A DNA stretch of 55,091 bases from Lachnospiraceae bacterium (GTDB lineage: Bacteria > Bacillota > Clostridia > Lachnospirales > Lachnospiraceae). The notes under the pieces were generated by a model. That model did not search any database. It was not told where the DNA came from and saw only the letters and a list, made by a program, of their open reading frames with translations. Shown piece after piece: positions 42,475-50,817 of the stretch. Made by a program: the position numbers and the translations under genes. The stretch lies in NCBI GenBank assembly GCA_016288705.1, contig JAEELB010000130.1, forward strand, positions 1 through 55,091, in the 5' to 3' direction. Position 1 is the stretch's first letter, and each line of letters begins with the position of its first letter.

Positions 42475-45122
42475 AAAATCTCCTTTTCTCCGTTTTCTTC
42501 TGTATCCGGCGTGCCGGACCCGACGCCGGCAGCTCTCTTTACCTCGCTCTTCTTTTTCCTGTACATCCATGCGCAGCAACCCAGCACGCTCAGAAGGGTG
42601 AGCATGAGACCCGGTCTGAAGCCCGCAGGCACGTAGTACATCTCTATCCTGTGATTCCCGCTTCCCACGTCGAAAGCGAGGAAGGAGGAATCGACGCTGT
42701 ATGCGGGAGTCTTCACGCCGTCCACAAAGACTGTCCACCCCCTGTCATATGAAAAGGTGGTGAGCATCGTGCTGTCTTCGGGAACGTCCGCGGTCCCCGA
42801 CAGTGAAGTCCCGGTCCACTCCATGCCGTGGAGTCCGCCCTTTTTAAGGAGCATAAAGTCCTTTTCAAACACATCCTCGTCAAGGGTGGCCACGTACACA
42901 TTCCCCGTGACACCGCCCTGTCCGGCGTTGATGGTGACCCCAACCTTTGAACCTTTTTCAAGATATCCCAGATCAGTGAACCCCGCTTCGCCCGGAGCGG
43001 GCATAAAGGTTCGCCCCTCGGAATTCACCAGTATGGAATCACAGTCGATGCAGTCCACGTAGACATAGACCTGTCCGGGATAGTCGATCCTGCAGTTCAG
43101 GGTTCCGGTGGTATGCTCAGCATTCCCTCCCGGAAGGGTAAATGAAACGCCGGTATCCACGTCGTAGGTCTGCATCAGGGAGGCGGGATCCGGAGACACC
43201 GGGTTCGCTTTGAGGATCAGCGCCCCGTTTCCGGTCATGGCAGTCATCAGGTCGTTCTGGCAGGTCACCGGATCATACTTAACCCCGGAATAGGTTCTTA
43301 TTTCCCTGCTGCAGGCAAAGGCGGGAGGAAGGGCGCAGTCGTTCCTGTAAATATTCACCCTGTTCTCACCGTCCAGCACGGAAGAAAAGAAGGTAAGAGC
43401 GGGCCTCCCCTCGGCTATATTGCCCGGGGTCATATAATACCTGACGCCCAGGAAGGAATCCAGCACCGGCATGAAGCAGGTCTCGAACTGGGAATTTGAG
43501 CCGGCAGACATGCCGAGATTCCTCATGCTCTCCACGGTATTCCGGTAATGGGTGGATGAAAATACCGAGGTACAGTTGAAACCGTAGAACATGCCGTCCA
43601 TATTGGTAAAGCTCTCGGAATCCTGCATCCTGTAAAAGCCTTCGGTATCCCTTGATCTGACGTATTTTACGGCATCGGACATGAGGGCGTGGTAATCGTC
43701 CTCGATATATGAACTCCTGACCGTGAAATAGCCGGAGCCCTGCATGTTGAGCCTTGTGAACGCGCATGACACCACGATCTCCACGGTCATGCACAGCATC
43801 ATAAGAGCGCAGACATACCGCCTGTTCAATCCCCCGGAAAGAAGCATCGCGTAAACCGCCACCAGGGCGAGGCTCACATAAACGCTTGTAAATGAGAGTT
43901 CCGTCTCAAAGGTCGCATCCGCCCACAGTATGTACAAAGCGGCCGCTCCGCAGGACAGCAATACGTCTCCGTAGGTAAACTCTCTTATCCGATCAAGGCA
44001 CAGGCACACAAGTATCACGTTCAGGAACACGAAAATAAAGGCGTTCCTGTAGGGAAGCCCCACGGGATAATGGAAAAAGTTCCAGAAGAGCATCACGTCC
44101 CTCAGGGAAAAGGAGAGTATGATAAATACAAGAGCCGAAAACACGGCGGTCTTTACCCTCAAAGGGATGCTCTTAAGGCGGAAGAAAAGGATCAGACATA
44201 TCATAGACATAAGGCCGGAGTACAGGTTCACCAGATTTTCGTTTAAGACCGCAGGCTGCACTCCGAAGAGCATACGGGTAAACTCCGTCAGAAAATGGCT
44301 GTTCATGCCTGCGCCCTGCCAGGTATCCCCCCCTGCGGGCGTTGCCGACAGGTGGAGTGCCGTGGGGATAATGAGCCAGCTCACAAGGGCAAATGAGAGA
44401 CAGGTCTTGAGAAACAGACTGCCTAAGGTCCTGAGAGCAGCTTTCACCGGGGTCCTGTCGCTTATGCACTTCATGAGGAACCACATAAACACGAACACCA
44501 GCACCATATACGAAAGATAGAAGTTGAGATAAAGGGAAAGGGCCGTGAGGAGTATGTAATTCCGGGAGCCCTTTTTCTCAAGCATGTCGTTCAGAGCGTT
44601 GATGACCAGGGGCATGACGGCGATCACGTCAAGCCACATTATGTTCCAGGAATAGGCGGTGACGTACATGGACAGAGCGTACATGACCGCTCCGGTAAAG
44701 CAGGCGGCGTTCCCCGCCCCGGTGATCCGCTTGAGGGCGTAAGCCGTGGATGCCCCGGAAAGCGCCACCTTTACAACGATAATGACAAAAAAATACTCCG
44801 TGAGGACCGATATGGGAAACAGTATCACAAGAAGGTTGAGAGGGCTTGAAAGATAATAGGCAAAGGTGGGCAGCATAGCCTCCCCAAGTCCGGCTTCCGC
44901 GGTGTACAAAAGACTGCCCCTTCCCGAAAAAAATCTTTTCAGGTACACGATAAAGGGCATGTACTGGGAATAAAGGTCTCCCGTGACCACCGTGTTTCTT
45001 CCGAAAGGGTACACTCCCGCCACCGCAAAGCCCAGAACAGCAGCGGCGGCACAGAACACGGCGGTGATCAGCGGAAGCGGTATCCTTCTGATCCGGTCAC
45101 AGATTGTCTTTAAAGCGCTCAT
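42471..45122 (-). CDS. yfhO: YfhO-family membrane protein, probably leaderless
   Basis: Large (883-residue) polytopic protein of the YfhO/glycosyltransferase-like family: a long N-terminal hydrophobic region (about 14 helices to residue 440), an extracytoplasmic beta-rich part with SYDRGWTVFVDG, and a final helix near the C-terminus. In Gram-positive bacteria YfhO proteins glycosylate lipids or teichoic acids; the substrate here is unknown. No Shine-Dalgarno is seen before the ATG, and the -10 box ends six bases from it, so the transcript probably starts at or beside the ATG. nrdG is coupled downstream. Confidence 0.9.
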   Translation of the reverse strand: MSALKTICDRIRRIPLPLITAVFCAAAAVLGFAVAGVYPFGRNTVVTGDLYSQYMPFIVYLKRFFSGRGSLLYTAEAGLGEAMLPTFAYYLSSPLNLLVILFPISVLTEYFFVIIVVKVALSGASTAYALKRITGAGNAACFTGAVMYALSMYVTAYSWNIMWLDVIAVMPLVINALNDMLEKKGSRNYILLTALSLYLNFYLSYMVLVFVFMWFLMKCISDRTPVKAALRTLGSLFLKTCLSFALVSWLIIPTALHLSATPAGGDTWQGAGMNSHFLTEFTRMLFGVQPAVLNENLVNLYSGLMSMICLILFFRLKSIPLRVKTAVFSALVFIILSFSLRDVMLFWNFFHYPVGLPYRNAFIFVFLNVILVCLCLDRIREFTYGDVLLSCGAAALYILWADATFETELSFTSVYVSLALVAVYAMLLSGGLNRRYVCALMMLCMTVEIVVSCAFTRLNMQGSGYFTVRSSYIEDDYHALMSDAVKYVRSRDTEGFYRMQDSESFTNMDGMFYGFNCTSVFSSTHYRNTVESMRNLGMSAGSNSQFETCFMPVLDSFLGVRYYMTPGNIAEGRPALTFFSSVLDGENRVNIYRNDCALPPAFACSREIRTYSGVKYDPVTCQNDLMTAMTGNGALILKANPVSPDPASLMQTYDVDTGVSFTLPGGNAEHTTGTLNCRIDYPGQVYVYVDCIDCDSILVNSEGRTFMPAPGEAGFTDLGYLEKGSKVGVTINAGQGGVTGNVYVATLDEDVFEKDFMLLKKGGLHGMEWTGTSLSGTADVPEDSTMLTTFSYDRGWTVFVDGVKTPAYSVDSSFLAFDVGSGNHRIEMYYVPAGFRPGLMLTLLSVLGCCAWMYRKKKSEVKRAAGVGSGTPDTEENGEKEIL

Positions 45123-45128
45123 AGGGGG

Positions 45129-45157
45129 ATTATACGAAAAAAGCCCTCTACGGTCAA
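45129..45157 (-). promoter_or_regulatory. Promoter of yfhO, abutting the start codon
   Basis: Minus-strand -35 TTGACC (45152-45157) and perfect -10 TATAAT (45129-45134) are 17 bases apart. Six bases separate the -10 box from the ATG at 45122, which places the expected transcription start on the start codon itself. Confidence 0.8.
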
Positions 45158-45161
45158 AAGT

Positions 45162-45173
45162 TTTTGATCAAAA
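45162..45173. promoter_or_regulatory. 12-bp palindrome between divergent promoters
   Basis: Perfect palindrome TTTTGATCAAAA lies four bases upstream of the yfhO -35 box and 13 bases upstream of the tRNA -35 box. It could be an operator controlling one or both promoters. Confidence 0.4.
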
Positions 45174-45186
45174 TCAGGAACATGTC

Positions 45187-45215
45187 TTGACAAGAATTTC
45201 ATCAGATAGTATGAT
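45187..45215 (+). promoter_or_regulatory. Promoter of the tRNA-Leu pair
   Basis: -35 TTGACA (45187-45192, perfect) and -10 TATGAT (45210-45215) have a 17-base spacer. The start is expected near 45222, about 18 bases before the first tRNA. Confidence 0.88.
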
Positions 45216-45239
45216 GTATCTCGCGTTTCGAAATCGCAT

Positions 45240-45323
45240 GCGGAAGTGTCGGAACTGGCAGACGAGCAAGACTAAGGATCTTGTGGTGGAAACACCGTGT
45301 GAGTTCAAGTCTCATCTTCCGCA
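45240..45323 (+). tRNA. tRNA-Leu, anticodon AAG
   Basis: An 84-base class II tRNA. Acceptor arms are GCGGAAG and CTTCCGC, followed by discriminator A; CCA is not encoded. The anticodon stem is CAAGA/TCTTG with loop CTAAGGA, so positions 34-36 are AAG (45274-45276) with U33 and G37 as expected. It has a long variable arm and a TTCAAGT T-loop. It reads CUU, and, if A34 is deaminated to inosine, also CUC and CUA. Leu tRNAs with A34 are uncommon outside some Firmicutes. Confidence 0.93.
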
Positions 45324-45328
45324 CAGAT

Positions 45329-45363
45329 ACAGCGGCTTCAGGGAGGCCCCTGACAGCCGCTGT
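45329..45363 (+). other. Strong hairpin between the two tRNAs
   Basis: Nine base pairs (45329-45337 with 45355-45363) continue into six more (45338-45343 with 45348-45353) past a single bulged C, with a four-base loop. There is no U-tract. It is probably a processing or pausing element of the tRNA transcript. Confidence 0.6.
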
Positions 45364-45380
45364 TGAAGGTTAAGGCCTCT

Positions 45381-45464
45381 GCAGAAGTGGCGGAATTGGC
45401 AGACGCGCAGGCTTCAGGTGCCTGTGGTGGCAACATCGTGCGGGTTCAAGTCCCGCCTTCTGCA
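45381..45464 (+). tRNA. tRNA-Leu, anticodon CAG
   Basis: An 84-base class II tRNA. Acceptor arms are GCAGAAG and CTTCTGC with discriminator A, CCA not encoded. The anticodon stem is CAGGC/GCCTG with loop TTCAGGT, giving anticodon CAG for CUG codons. It has a long variable arm and TTCAAGT T-loop. It shares the promoter with the first tRNA. Confidence 0.96.
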
Positions 45465-45475
45465 AATCATCATGA

Positions 45476-45505
45476 GCGTGGGTTTCCCACGCTTTTTTAT
45501 TTTTC
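45476..45505 (+). terminator. Terminator of the tRNA-Leu operon
   Basis: A perfect 7-bp stem GCGTGGG/CCCACGC (45476-45482 with 45486-45492) with a TTT loop is followed by a long T-rich tract starting at 45493. It lies about 12 bases after the second tRNA, in the gap to the convergent GGDEF gene. Confidence 0.93.
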
Positions 45506-45522
45506 CGGGTTTGTCCGGCGCC

Positions 45523-46977
45523 TTATTCGGGCCGGGCGCTGAGACTGCTCAGGACCGTCGCCAGGTAATAGACAAGGGAGCACTCGCTGTCCTGCCATAT
45601 ACGGTGAGTCCTGTCGGTGGCGCATATGATGAAACTCCTGCCGTCCCCTGCCCCGCCTGTCTCCGCGGCGATAAATGAAGCGATATTTCGGTCCTCAAGA
45701 GCCAGGAAAAGCTTCGGGCTCACGGAAGAGACCTCACTGATCGAATTACAGACACAAAGCCCTTTACGGATGTATCCGGCCGCATCGGATCCGTCGCCCT
45801 TCACCTCTTTGTCCAGGACCGCGTAAAAATTCCCGTTCCGGTCCGTATAATACAGATCGTCTATCTTCAGGACCTCCGAAAGATGAGGCATGAGTTCAGC
45901 CAGCCCCTTCTCCGGATCCGGAGCATTTTCCAGGATCTCCCTGATGAGGACCATATCCGAGCTCAGGTTGTGCTTGGATATCTTTTTGATATCGATCTTT
46001 TCATGTTCATCTTTCCTGTATACGGTAAAGCAGTTCCGTCCCTTTCCCTTCCCGATATAAAGGCACTTGTCGATCAGGGCAAACAGTTCCTTAAGACCGG
46101 CTGAGTCCGCCGGAAAGGATGCGCTTCCAGTCGTGCTCGTGATAAACACCTTTCCGCTTTCGACAGGGATATCGCGCCTGAACACGCCGCCCTCACTGTA
46201 CAGTTTCTCCCAGAAGGCCAGATTTTCCTCATATTCCGTATCCCTGAGGTTTATCAGCAAAAGCTCGTCTCCACCGAAACGCCCCACCAGCCCGAAGCCG
46301 TCGGTGTATCCCGAGAGAGCCCTGGTTACCTCCTTCAGCACCATATCCCCTGAAGTATGTCCGTAACGGTCATTTATAAATTTAAAATTGTCCAGATCCA
46401 GGATGGAAAGGGAAAAAGGCGTGCCGTTTGAGATAAGGGAGAGGGCGAAGTCATTCATGAACCCTCTGGTGATGACGCCGGTGAGGGGGTCCAGTATCTC
46501 TTCGACGGAGGTATAGTCCAAAAGCCTGTCCCAGAAGGGATATTTACGGAGTCCCTCTACCGTATACACTATCTGTCTGCTTTCGGACCTTCTCTGCTTC
46601 CGCATCAGATCGGTTATATCCATGAAGCTCCCGACAAGACCTACTATCTCATCGCCCTCGTAGAGAGGTCTCTTGGAGGCTATGATATCCCGCTCCTCGT
46701 CTCCCACCATACACTTGCCCTGCACCTTATAGGTGGACTCGCCGGAGAGCACTCTCAGTTCATCCTGTCTGAAAGGCTCGGGATCGCTGTGCCAGTTCAT
46801 GTCCTCGTCGGTTTTTCCCACCAGGACGTCCTCCGATTCAAAGCCGTAAAAGTCGAGAAAAGCCTGATTCACCCCGAGGAACCGTCTGTCCTTGTCCTTC
46901 CAGAACACACAGTCCTGGGATGTATTGATGATGCTGTCAAACAGCGTGATGCTCATTTTCATAGTACTGTCTTCCAT
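45523..46977 (-). CDS. PAS-GGDEF diguanylate cyclase
   Basis: A cytoplasmic 484-residue protein: a PAS domain (about 10-125, with WKDKDRRFLGVNQAF), a GGDEF domain (about 163-325) with active-site loop GGDEL (235-239) and DLDNFKFINDRYGH, and a C-terminal domain of about 150 residues that resembles GAF. No RxxD inhibitory site is seen five residues before the GGDEL. It is predicted to make c-di-GMP. The ATG at 46977 lacks a good ribosome binding site; Met6 or Met8 could be the real start. It follows the oxidoreductase pair by four bases. Confidence 0.88.
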   Translation of the reverse strand: MEDSTMKMSITLFDSIINTSQDCVFWKDKDRRFLGVNQAFLDFYGFESEDVLVGKTDEDMNWHSDPEPFRQDELRVLSGESTYKVQGKCMVGDEERDIIASKRPLYEGDEIVGLVGSFMDITDLMRKQRRSESRQIVYTVEGLRKYPFWDRLLDYTSVEEILDPLTGVITRGFMNDFALSLISNGTPFSLSILDLDNFKFINDRYGHTSGDMVLKEVTRALSGYTDGFGLVGRFGGDELLLINLRDTEYEENLAFWEKLYSEGGVFRRDIPVESGKVFITSTTGSASFPADSAGLKELFALIDKCLYIGKGKGRNCFTVYRKDEHEKIDIKKISKHNLSSDMVLIREILENAPDPEKGLAELMPHLSEVLKIDDLYYTDRNGNFYAVLDKEVKGDGSDAAGYIRKGLCVCNSISEVSSVSPKLFLALEDRNIASFIAAETGGAGDGRSFIICATDRTHRIWQDSECSLVYYLATVLSSLSARPE

Positions 46978-46981
46978 TTTC

Positions 46982-48076
46982 TCACATCCAGCTCATCCTT
47001 CTGCTGGTCCTTTCCTCTCCGGTGCGCTCCGCATCCCGCATCAGGATGGACATATATGCGTCCTGCAGGGCTTCTCTGAGCTGATAAGGCGCATCCGCTC
47101 TGCCCGCTGAATACTCCGCGGTCTGCTTCATAAGGAGCGCAACGGCGGTTTCGTCCTCGGACAGGCCGCAGGGGCCGAAAGGCGGTTCATACAGGGTTTC
47201 CCCCATCAACGATATCCTGCGGATCTCCTTTGCCACTCTGAAATTGGGGTTGGAATACCCGGTGGGTACGCTTTCTGACCCGGTCACGATCGCCGCTTCA
47301 ACTCCCCGGTTTTCCCCGTCGAGATAATAAACCCTTCCGTCCGTGATCTCACCTCTCACGCCCTGTATCCTGTAACTGTTCCTCCTTATGGGAGAACGGT
47401 ACTGTTCGGAGTCGAAGTCATAGAAGGCCGCCTTTCCGTTGTCAAATTCAAACACGGCCACTGTCCTCTTACTCTTTCCCATGCGTCCGTCGCTGAATTC
47501 CTCATACCGGGTGAGAGTTTCCGCCACGGGGAACTCATAAGACTTCCCTCTGACCGTAAATCCGGCGTATACAGGGATCCCGAGAAATGCTCTGATAAGG
47601 CCGGCCCCGTGATAGTCGTGGGCAAGGGAGATATTGACGGAGTTCACTTCGCCGATAAGGCCTTTATTGATCACTTTGAGCAGAGAACTGTAGGAAGCGT
47701 AATGAGTATACTGTTCCGCGACGACCAGCTTACGCCCGAGGAGATGCGCGTCCCACAGACGTTCAAGAGCGTTGATGTCGAGTCCCGCGGGAGTCTCTGC
47801 CAGAACCGTAAATCCGCGTTCAAGCCATCTGAGAGCAACCTCCGTACCCACGGTCTTGCTCACCGCGGTCACTACGAGATCAGGTCTTTCCCTTATGCAT
47901 TCCTCGTCGGAGGCCACAGCATTTACGCCGTAAAGAGACTTTATCCTCCCGGCCTTTTCCTCATTCCTGCAAAGCACAGCCCTGAGGTCGAAGAGTTCAG
48001 GCAGGGCTTTTGCTATCCTGATGTAATACCCGGCTCTCCATCCGGAGCCGACGACTACAAAACGGTATCTTTCCAT
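46982..48076 (-). CDS. Gfo/Idh/MocA-family oxidoreductase
   Basis: NAD(P)-dependent dehydrogenase of the Gfo/Idh/MocA type, usually acting on sugars, inositols or amino sugars. The 364 residues have a Rossmann motif VVVGSGWRAGYY near the N-terminus and LAETPAG in the place of the usual EKP loop, with the catalytic Lys apparently lost (ETP). It may be a non-classical or inactive member. The ATG at 48076 overlaps the upstream stop by one base, after GGGGA. Substrate unknown. Confidence 0.85.
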   Translation of the reverse strand: MERYRFVVVGSGWRAGYYIRIAKALPELFDLRAVLCRNEEKAGRIKSLYGVNAVASDEECIRERPDLVVTAVSKTVGTEVALRWLERGFTVLAETPAGLDINALERLWDAHLLGRKLVVAEQYTHYASYSSLLKVINKGLIGEVNSVNISLAHDYHGAGLIRAFLGIPVYAGFTVRGKSYEFPVAETLTRYEEFSDGRMGKSKRTVAVFEFDNGKAAFYDFDSEQYRSPIRRNSYRIQGVRGEITDGRVYYLDGENRGVEAAIVTGSESVPTGYSNPNFRVAKEIRRISLMGETLYEPPFGPCGLSEDETAVALLMKQTAEYSAGRADAPYQLREALQDAYMSILMRDAERTGEERTSRRMSWM

Positions 48077-49236
48077 CACACCGTCCCCGCAGCATGTTTC
48101 TTTTTCTCAAGCCATTCCTCGAACTGCTTTTCAAATTCCCTTTCCTCCGGGCTTCCGGGCTTCGGCACTTCAACCATCCGCCTTTCCCAGGAGGAAAGGT
48201 ATATGGCGTTTGACAGAAGCAGGCTCTTTCTGCCCTCTCTTCCGTCGGCGACGCTCTTTCCCTTTCCTTCTATCTCATCTGCAAAACCCTGCAGCACTTT
48301 TTCATAAAAATGTTCTTCGGTCTCAGGCGTGTACGTGCTCCAGTCCCCCTTTATCTTCCTGAAGAAATCGGTGCTGTTCTTCCGGTATTCGGATTCGCTG
48401 CATCCCAGTTCCTTTTCAACCCCGCCGATCCTGAGGGTCCCCTTCTCGCAGACTATCATGGCTTCATCCAGGGAGATCTCCAGCCTGTTGACCCCCGGAG
48501 CTTCCCCTGTGGATGTGATAAATACCCCTTCCGCGCCGTTGTCCCACTCCATGTACGCCGTGACATCATCCTCCACCTCTATATGGTGGAAACGGCCCTC
48601 CTTGCAAAAGCCCTGAACTCTGGCAGGATTCCCGCATATCCACTGAAGGAGATCCAGATTATGAGGGCACTGGTTTAACAGGACCCCGCCTCCGTCGCCG
48701 GCCCAGGTCGCGCGCCAGGCTCCCGAGGTGTAATACCGTTCCGGCCTGTACCAGTCGGTGACGACCCAGTTCACTCTCTTTACCGAGCCGTACTTTCCGC
48801 TTTGCACCAGTTCCTTAAGCTTTATGTAAATGGGAAGCGTCCTCTGATTAAAGACCATGGAAAAAACTTTTCCCGATCGGTCCGCAGCCTCTTCCATGGT
48901 CCTTGCCTGTCTGGAATATACCCCCGAAGGCTTGTCGCTCAGCACGTGGAGTCCGTTTTCAAAAGCCCGCACTGCCACAGGCTCGTGAGCGTAATGGGGG
49001 GTTGCGACTATGACAGCGTCAAGAGCGATCCCGCCCTTTTTCACCGCATCAAAAAGGTCGTCCGCTCTTTCATACACCGGGACTCCCTTATCCAGTGACG
49101 GTTTTAATAGTTCCCTGTACTTCTCCTTTACTCTGGTGATGGCGGAGAGCTCCATCCCGGATACCGCACCATCCTGAAGAATGGAAGCGTAACGGCTTCC
49201 CATATTTCCCACTCCGATAACTGCCGTTCTGATCAT
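48076..49236 (-). CDS. Gfo/Idh/MocA-family oxidoreductase
   Basis: The 386 residues start IRTAVIGVGNMGSRYA (Rossmann GxGxxG) and have LSDKPSG with the conserved catalytic Lys, and GGGVLLNQCPHNLDLLQW with the conserved Asp/His region. It is likely an active sugar or cyclitol dehydrogenase. GGAGG precedes the ATG at 49236, and a -10 TATAAT is at 49257-49262. It is coupled to the second oxidoreductase; two such genes in tandem suggest successive oxidation steps or a heteromeric enzyme. Confidence 0.9.
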   Translation of the reverse strand: MIRTAVIGVGNMGSRYASILQDGAVSGMELSAITRVKEKYRELLKPSLDKGVPVYERADDLFDAVKKGGIALDAVIVATPHYAHEPVAVRAFENGLHVLSDKPSGVYSRQARTMEEAADRSGKVFSMVFNQRTLPIYIKLKELVQSGKYGSVKRVNWVVTDWYRPERYYTSGAWRATWAGDGGGVLLNQCPHNLDLLQWICGNPARVQGFCKEGRFHHIEVEDDVTAYMEWDNGAEGVFITSTGEAPGVNRLEISLDEAMIVCEKGTLRIGGVEKELGCSESEYRKNSTDFFRKIKGDWSTYTPETEEHFYEKVLQGFADEIEGKGKSVADGREGRKSLLLSNAIYLSSWERRMVEVPKPGSPEEREFEKQFEEWLEKKKHAAGTV

Positions 49237-49256
49237 ACCTCACATCCTCCGTATTC

Positions 49257-49262
49257 ATTATA
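49257..49262 (-). promoter_or_regulatory. -10 element upstream of the oxidoreductase pair
   Basis: Perfect TATAAT on the minus strand, about 20 bases before the start codon. The matching -35 at 17 bases is poor (GCGTTC), so an activator may be needed. Confidence 0.45.
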
Positions 49263-49284
49263 ATATTGCATTGTGTCGGGAACG

Positions 49285-49314
49285 CCTGCCCGCCGGGCTT
49301 TCCCCCGGCGCAGG
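49285..49314 (-). terminator. Possible terminator hairpin after the diguanylate cyclase gene
   Basis: Stem of five and six base pairs with a two-base bulge (49285-49297 with 49304-49314) and a six-base loop, about 20 bases after the stop at 49333. It is GC-rich but no U-tract follows on the minus strand. Confidence 0.45.
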
Positions 49315-49332
49315 TTCGGACAGTTGGCCAAA

Positions 49333-50679
49333 CTATCTCCTCGTGTAAAAGGTATAGGTATTCTTTCCCTTCTTCTTTGATTCGTACATGGCCTCATCGG
49401 TCATTTCGAAAAGACTTGAGATATCCGTGACCTGTTTTCCGTGGACTATTCCCACGCTGATGGACACGGGAGGGAGCCCGTCATCGGTATTCTCGAGCCC
49501 TTCATTTATCTGTTCGATCTTCTTCTCTATGAGCCTGTGCTGGTTTCCTCCGGAATGCACCATGAAGACGACGAATTCATCGCCGCCCACCCTGCAGATG
49601 TAATCGTCGTCGCGGAAGGCGCTCCTTATGACCTGAACGAGCTTCTTCAGCACCTTATCCCCGGTCTCGTGTCCGTAGGTGTCGTTTATGCCCTTAAAAT
49701 TGTCCACATCGAAGAGCATCATATAGGTGGAGTCCAGATCTATGCCGCTCAGCAACAGATCGTAACCGGCCCGGTTGTAAGCCCCCGTCAGTTCATCATG
49801 GGAAGCCTTGTAATTCAGCCTTTCCAGACTGTTCTTGTAGGAAGAATACATCTTGTTGTAGGCTTTCGCCAGGTATCTGAACTCATTTGCGCCAACCTCA
49901 GGGATGGGACTGTCCTCCCTTATCCGGTCTACCGCCTGGAGAACGGGATTTATCCCGAGATAAGCCGTGAGCCACACCATGAAGATGATGGACAATGTCA
50001 GGAGCACTATTACCGCCCTGCCCAGGTTCATCTCTCTCCTGAGGGACTGCATTTCCTTATCCTCGATCCGGCGCGTCAGAGTGTCGATCTCCTGGAGGCT
50101 TTCGCTCATATCCTGCCTGATCCGGTCCTTCTGCTCGTAATAATCATCATTGAGGACCACCTCCGTGGCCCGCCTCATTTTTTCTTCGGGGGATAGAGCG
50201 GCGTCTTCATCGGTGAGATTTACCTGCTTCAGGACCTCGGGATAATCCGTATATCCCTTTGCTTCTATGACCAACCGCATGGCGTAGTATTCCCTGTCCA
50301 TAAGGATCACCGAATTGTCAAGGGCCTGATTGAGTTCTTCCACCGCCCTTGCCCTGTCCGCATCCGTCCCCATGGCGGCGATGGCTTCCTCTCTCCTGTT
50401 GGTCTCAAAGGCCTCCGTAAAGTATTCCTCGAGGAATCTCATATCCCCGTCTATGGTGAAGCGCTGCACCCTTTCCGTAAGATAATCGGAGGCGTCCATC
50501 AGTTCATGAGCCGCCTTTTCAAGTTCGATGTGTTCCTCAGTCGCCCCGGCAAGACTCATAAATGCTTCCGATAGCCTGAAGGTGGAAAAGATCAGTGTCC
50601 CCGAAAGCAAAAGCGTGATCACTATAAGGCATGAGTGGATCATGCGAAGAGATATTCCGTTTTTATTATCTTCAGCCAT
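49333..50679 (-). CDS. Membrane diguanylate cyclase with extracytoplasmic sensor
   Basis: 448 residues: membrane helix (14-34), helical extracytoplasmic domain (about 40-218, like four-helix-bundle sensors), second helix (221-243), HAMP-like linker, then a GGDEF domain. GGDEF (365-369) is intact, and the inhibitory site R356-D-D-D359 lies five residues before it, so product inhibition is predicted. DVDNFKGINDTYGH is also present. A longer frame to 50715 lacks support; the ATG at 50679 follows a G-rich site. It makes c-di-GMP in response to an external signal. Confidence 0.93.
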   Translation of the reverse strand: MAEDNKNGISLRMIHSCLIVITLLLSGTLIFSTFRLSEAFMSLAGATEEHIELEKAAHELMDASDYLTERVQRFTIDGDMRFLEEYFTEAFETNRREEAIAAMGTDADRARAVEELNQALDNSVILMDREYYAMRLVIEAKGYTDYPEVLKQVNLTDEDAALSPEEKMRRATEVVLNDDYYEQKDRIRQDMSESLQEIDTLTRRIEDKEMQSLRREMNLGRAVIVLLTLSIIFMVWLTAYLGINPVLQAVDRIREDSPIPEVGANEFRYLAKAYNKMYSSYKNSLERLNYKASHDELTGAYNRAGYDLLLSGIDLDSTYMMLFDVDNFKGINDTYGHETGDKVLKKLVQVIRSAFRDDDYICRVGGDEFVVFMVHSGGNQHRLIEKKIEQINEGLENTDDGLPPVSISVGIVHGKQVTDISSLFEMTDEAMYESKKKGKNTYTFYTRR

Positions 50680-50778
50680 CACAAGCCCCCATAAACAGTA
50701 TGATATCATGACCAAAGCCCGGCAAAAAACGTCCCGATCGGCTCTCCGGTCCCTGCGCGAAACATCGCACGTTCAACC

Positions 50779-50784
50779 ATTATA
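50779..50784 (-). promoter_or_regulatory. -10 element upstream of the diguanylate cyclase gene
   Basis: Perfect TATAAT on the minus strand, about 100 bases before the start codon. No good -35 is visible at 17 bases. The gap 50680-50817 otherwise contains only an 8-bp palindrome CCGATCGG. Confidence 0.45.
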
Positions 50785-50817
50785 CATCAGAACTGAGTTT
50801 TTTCCACAAGGGTTCCC

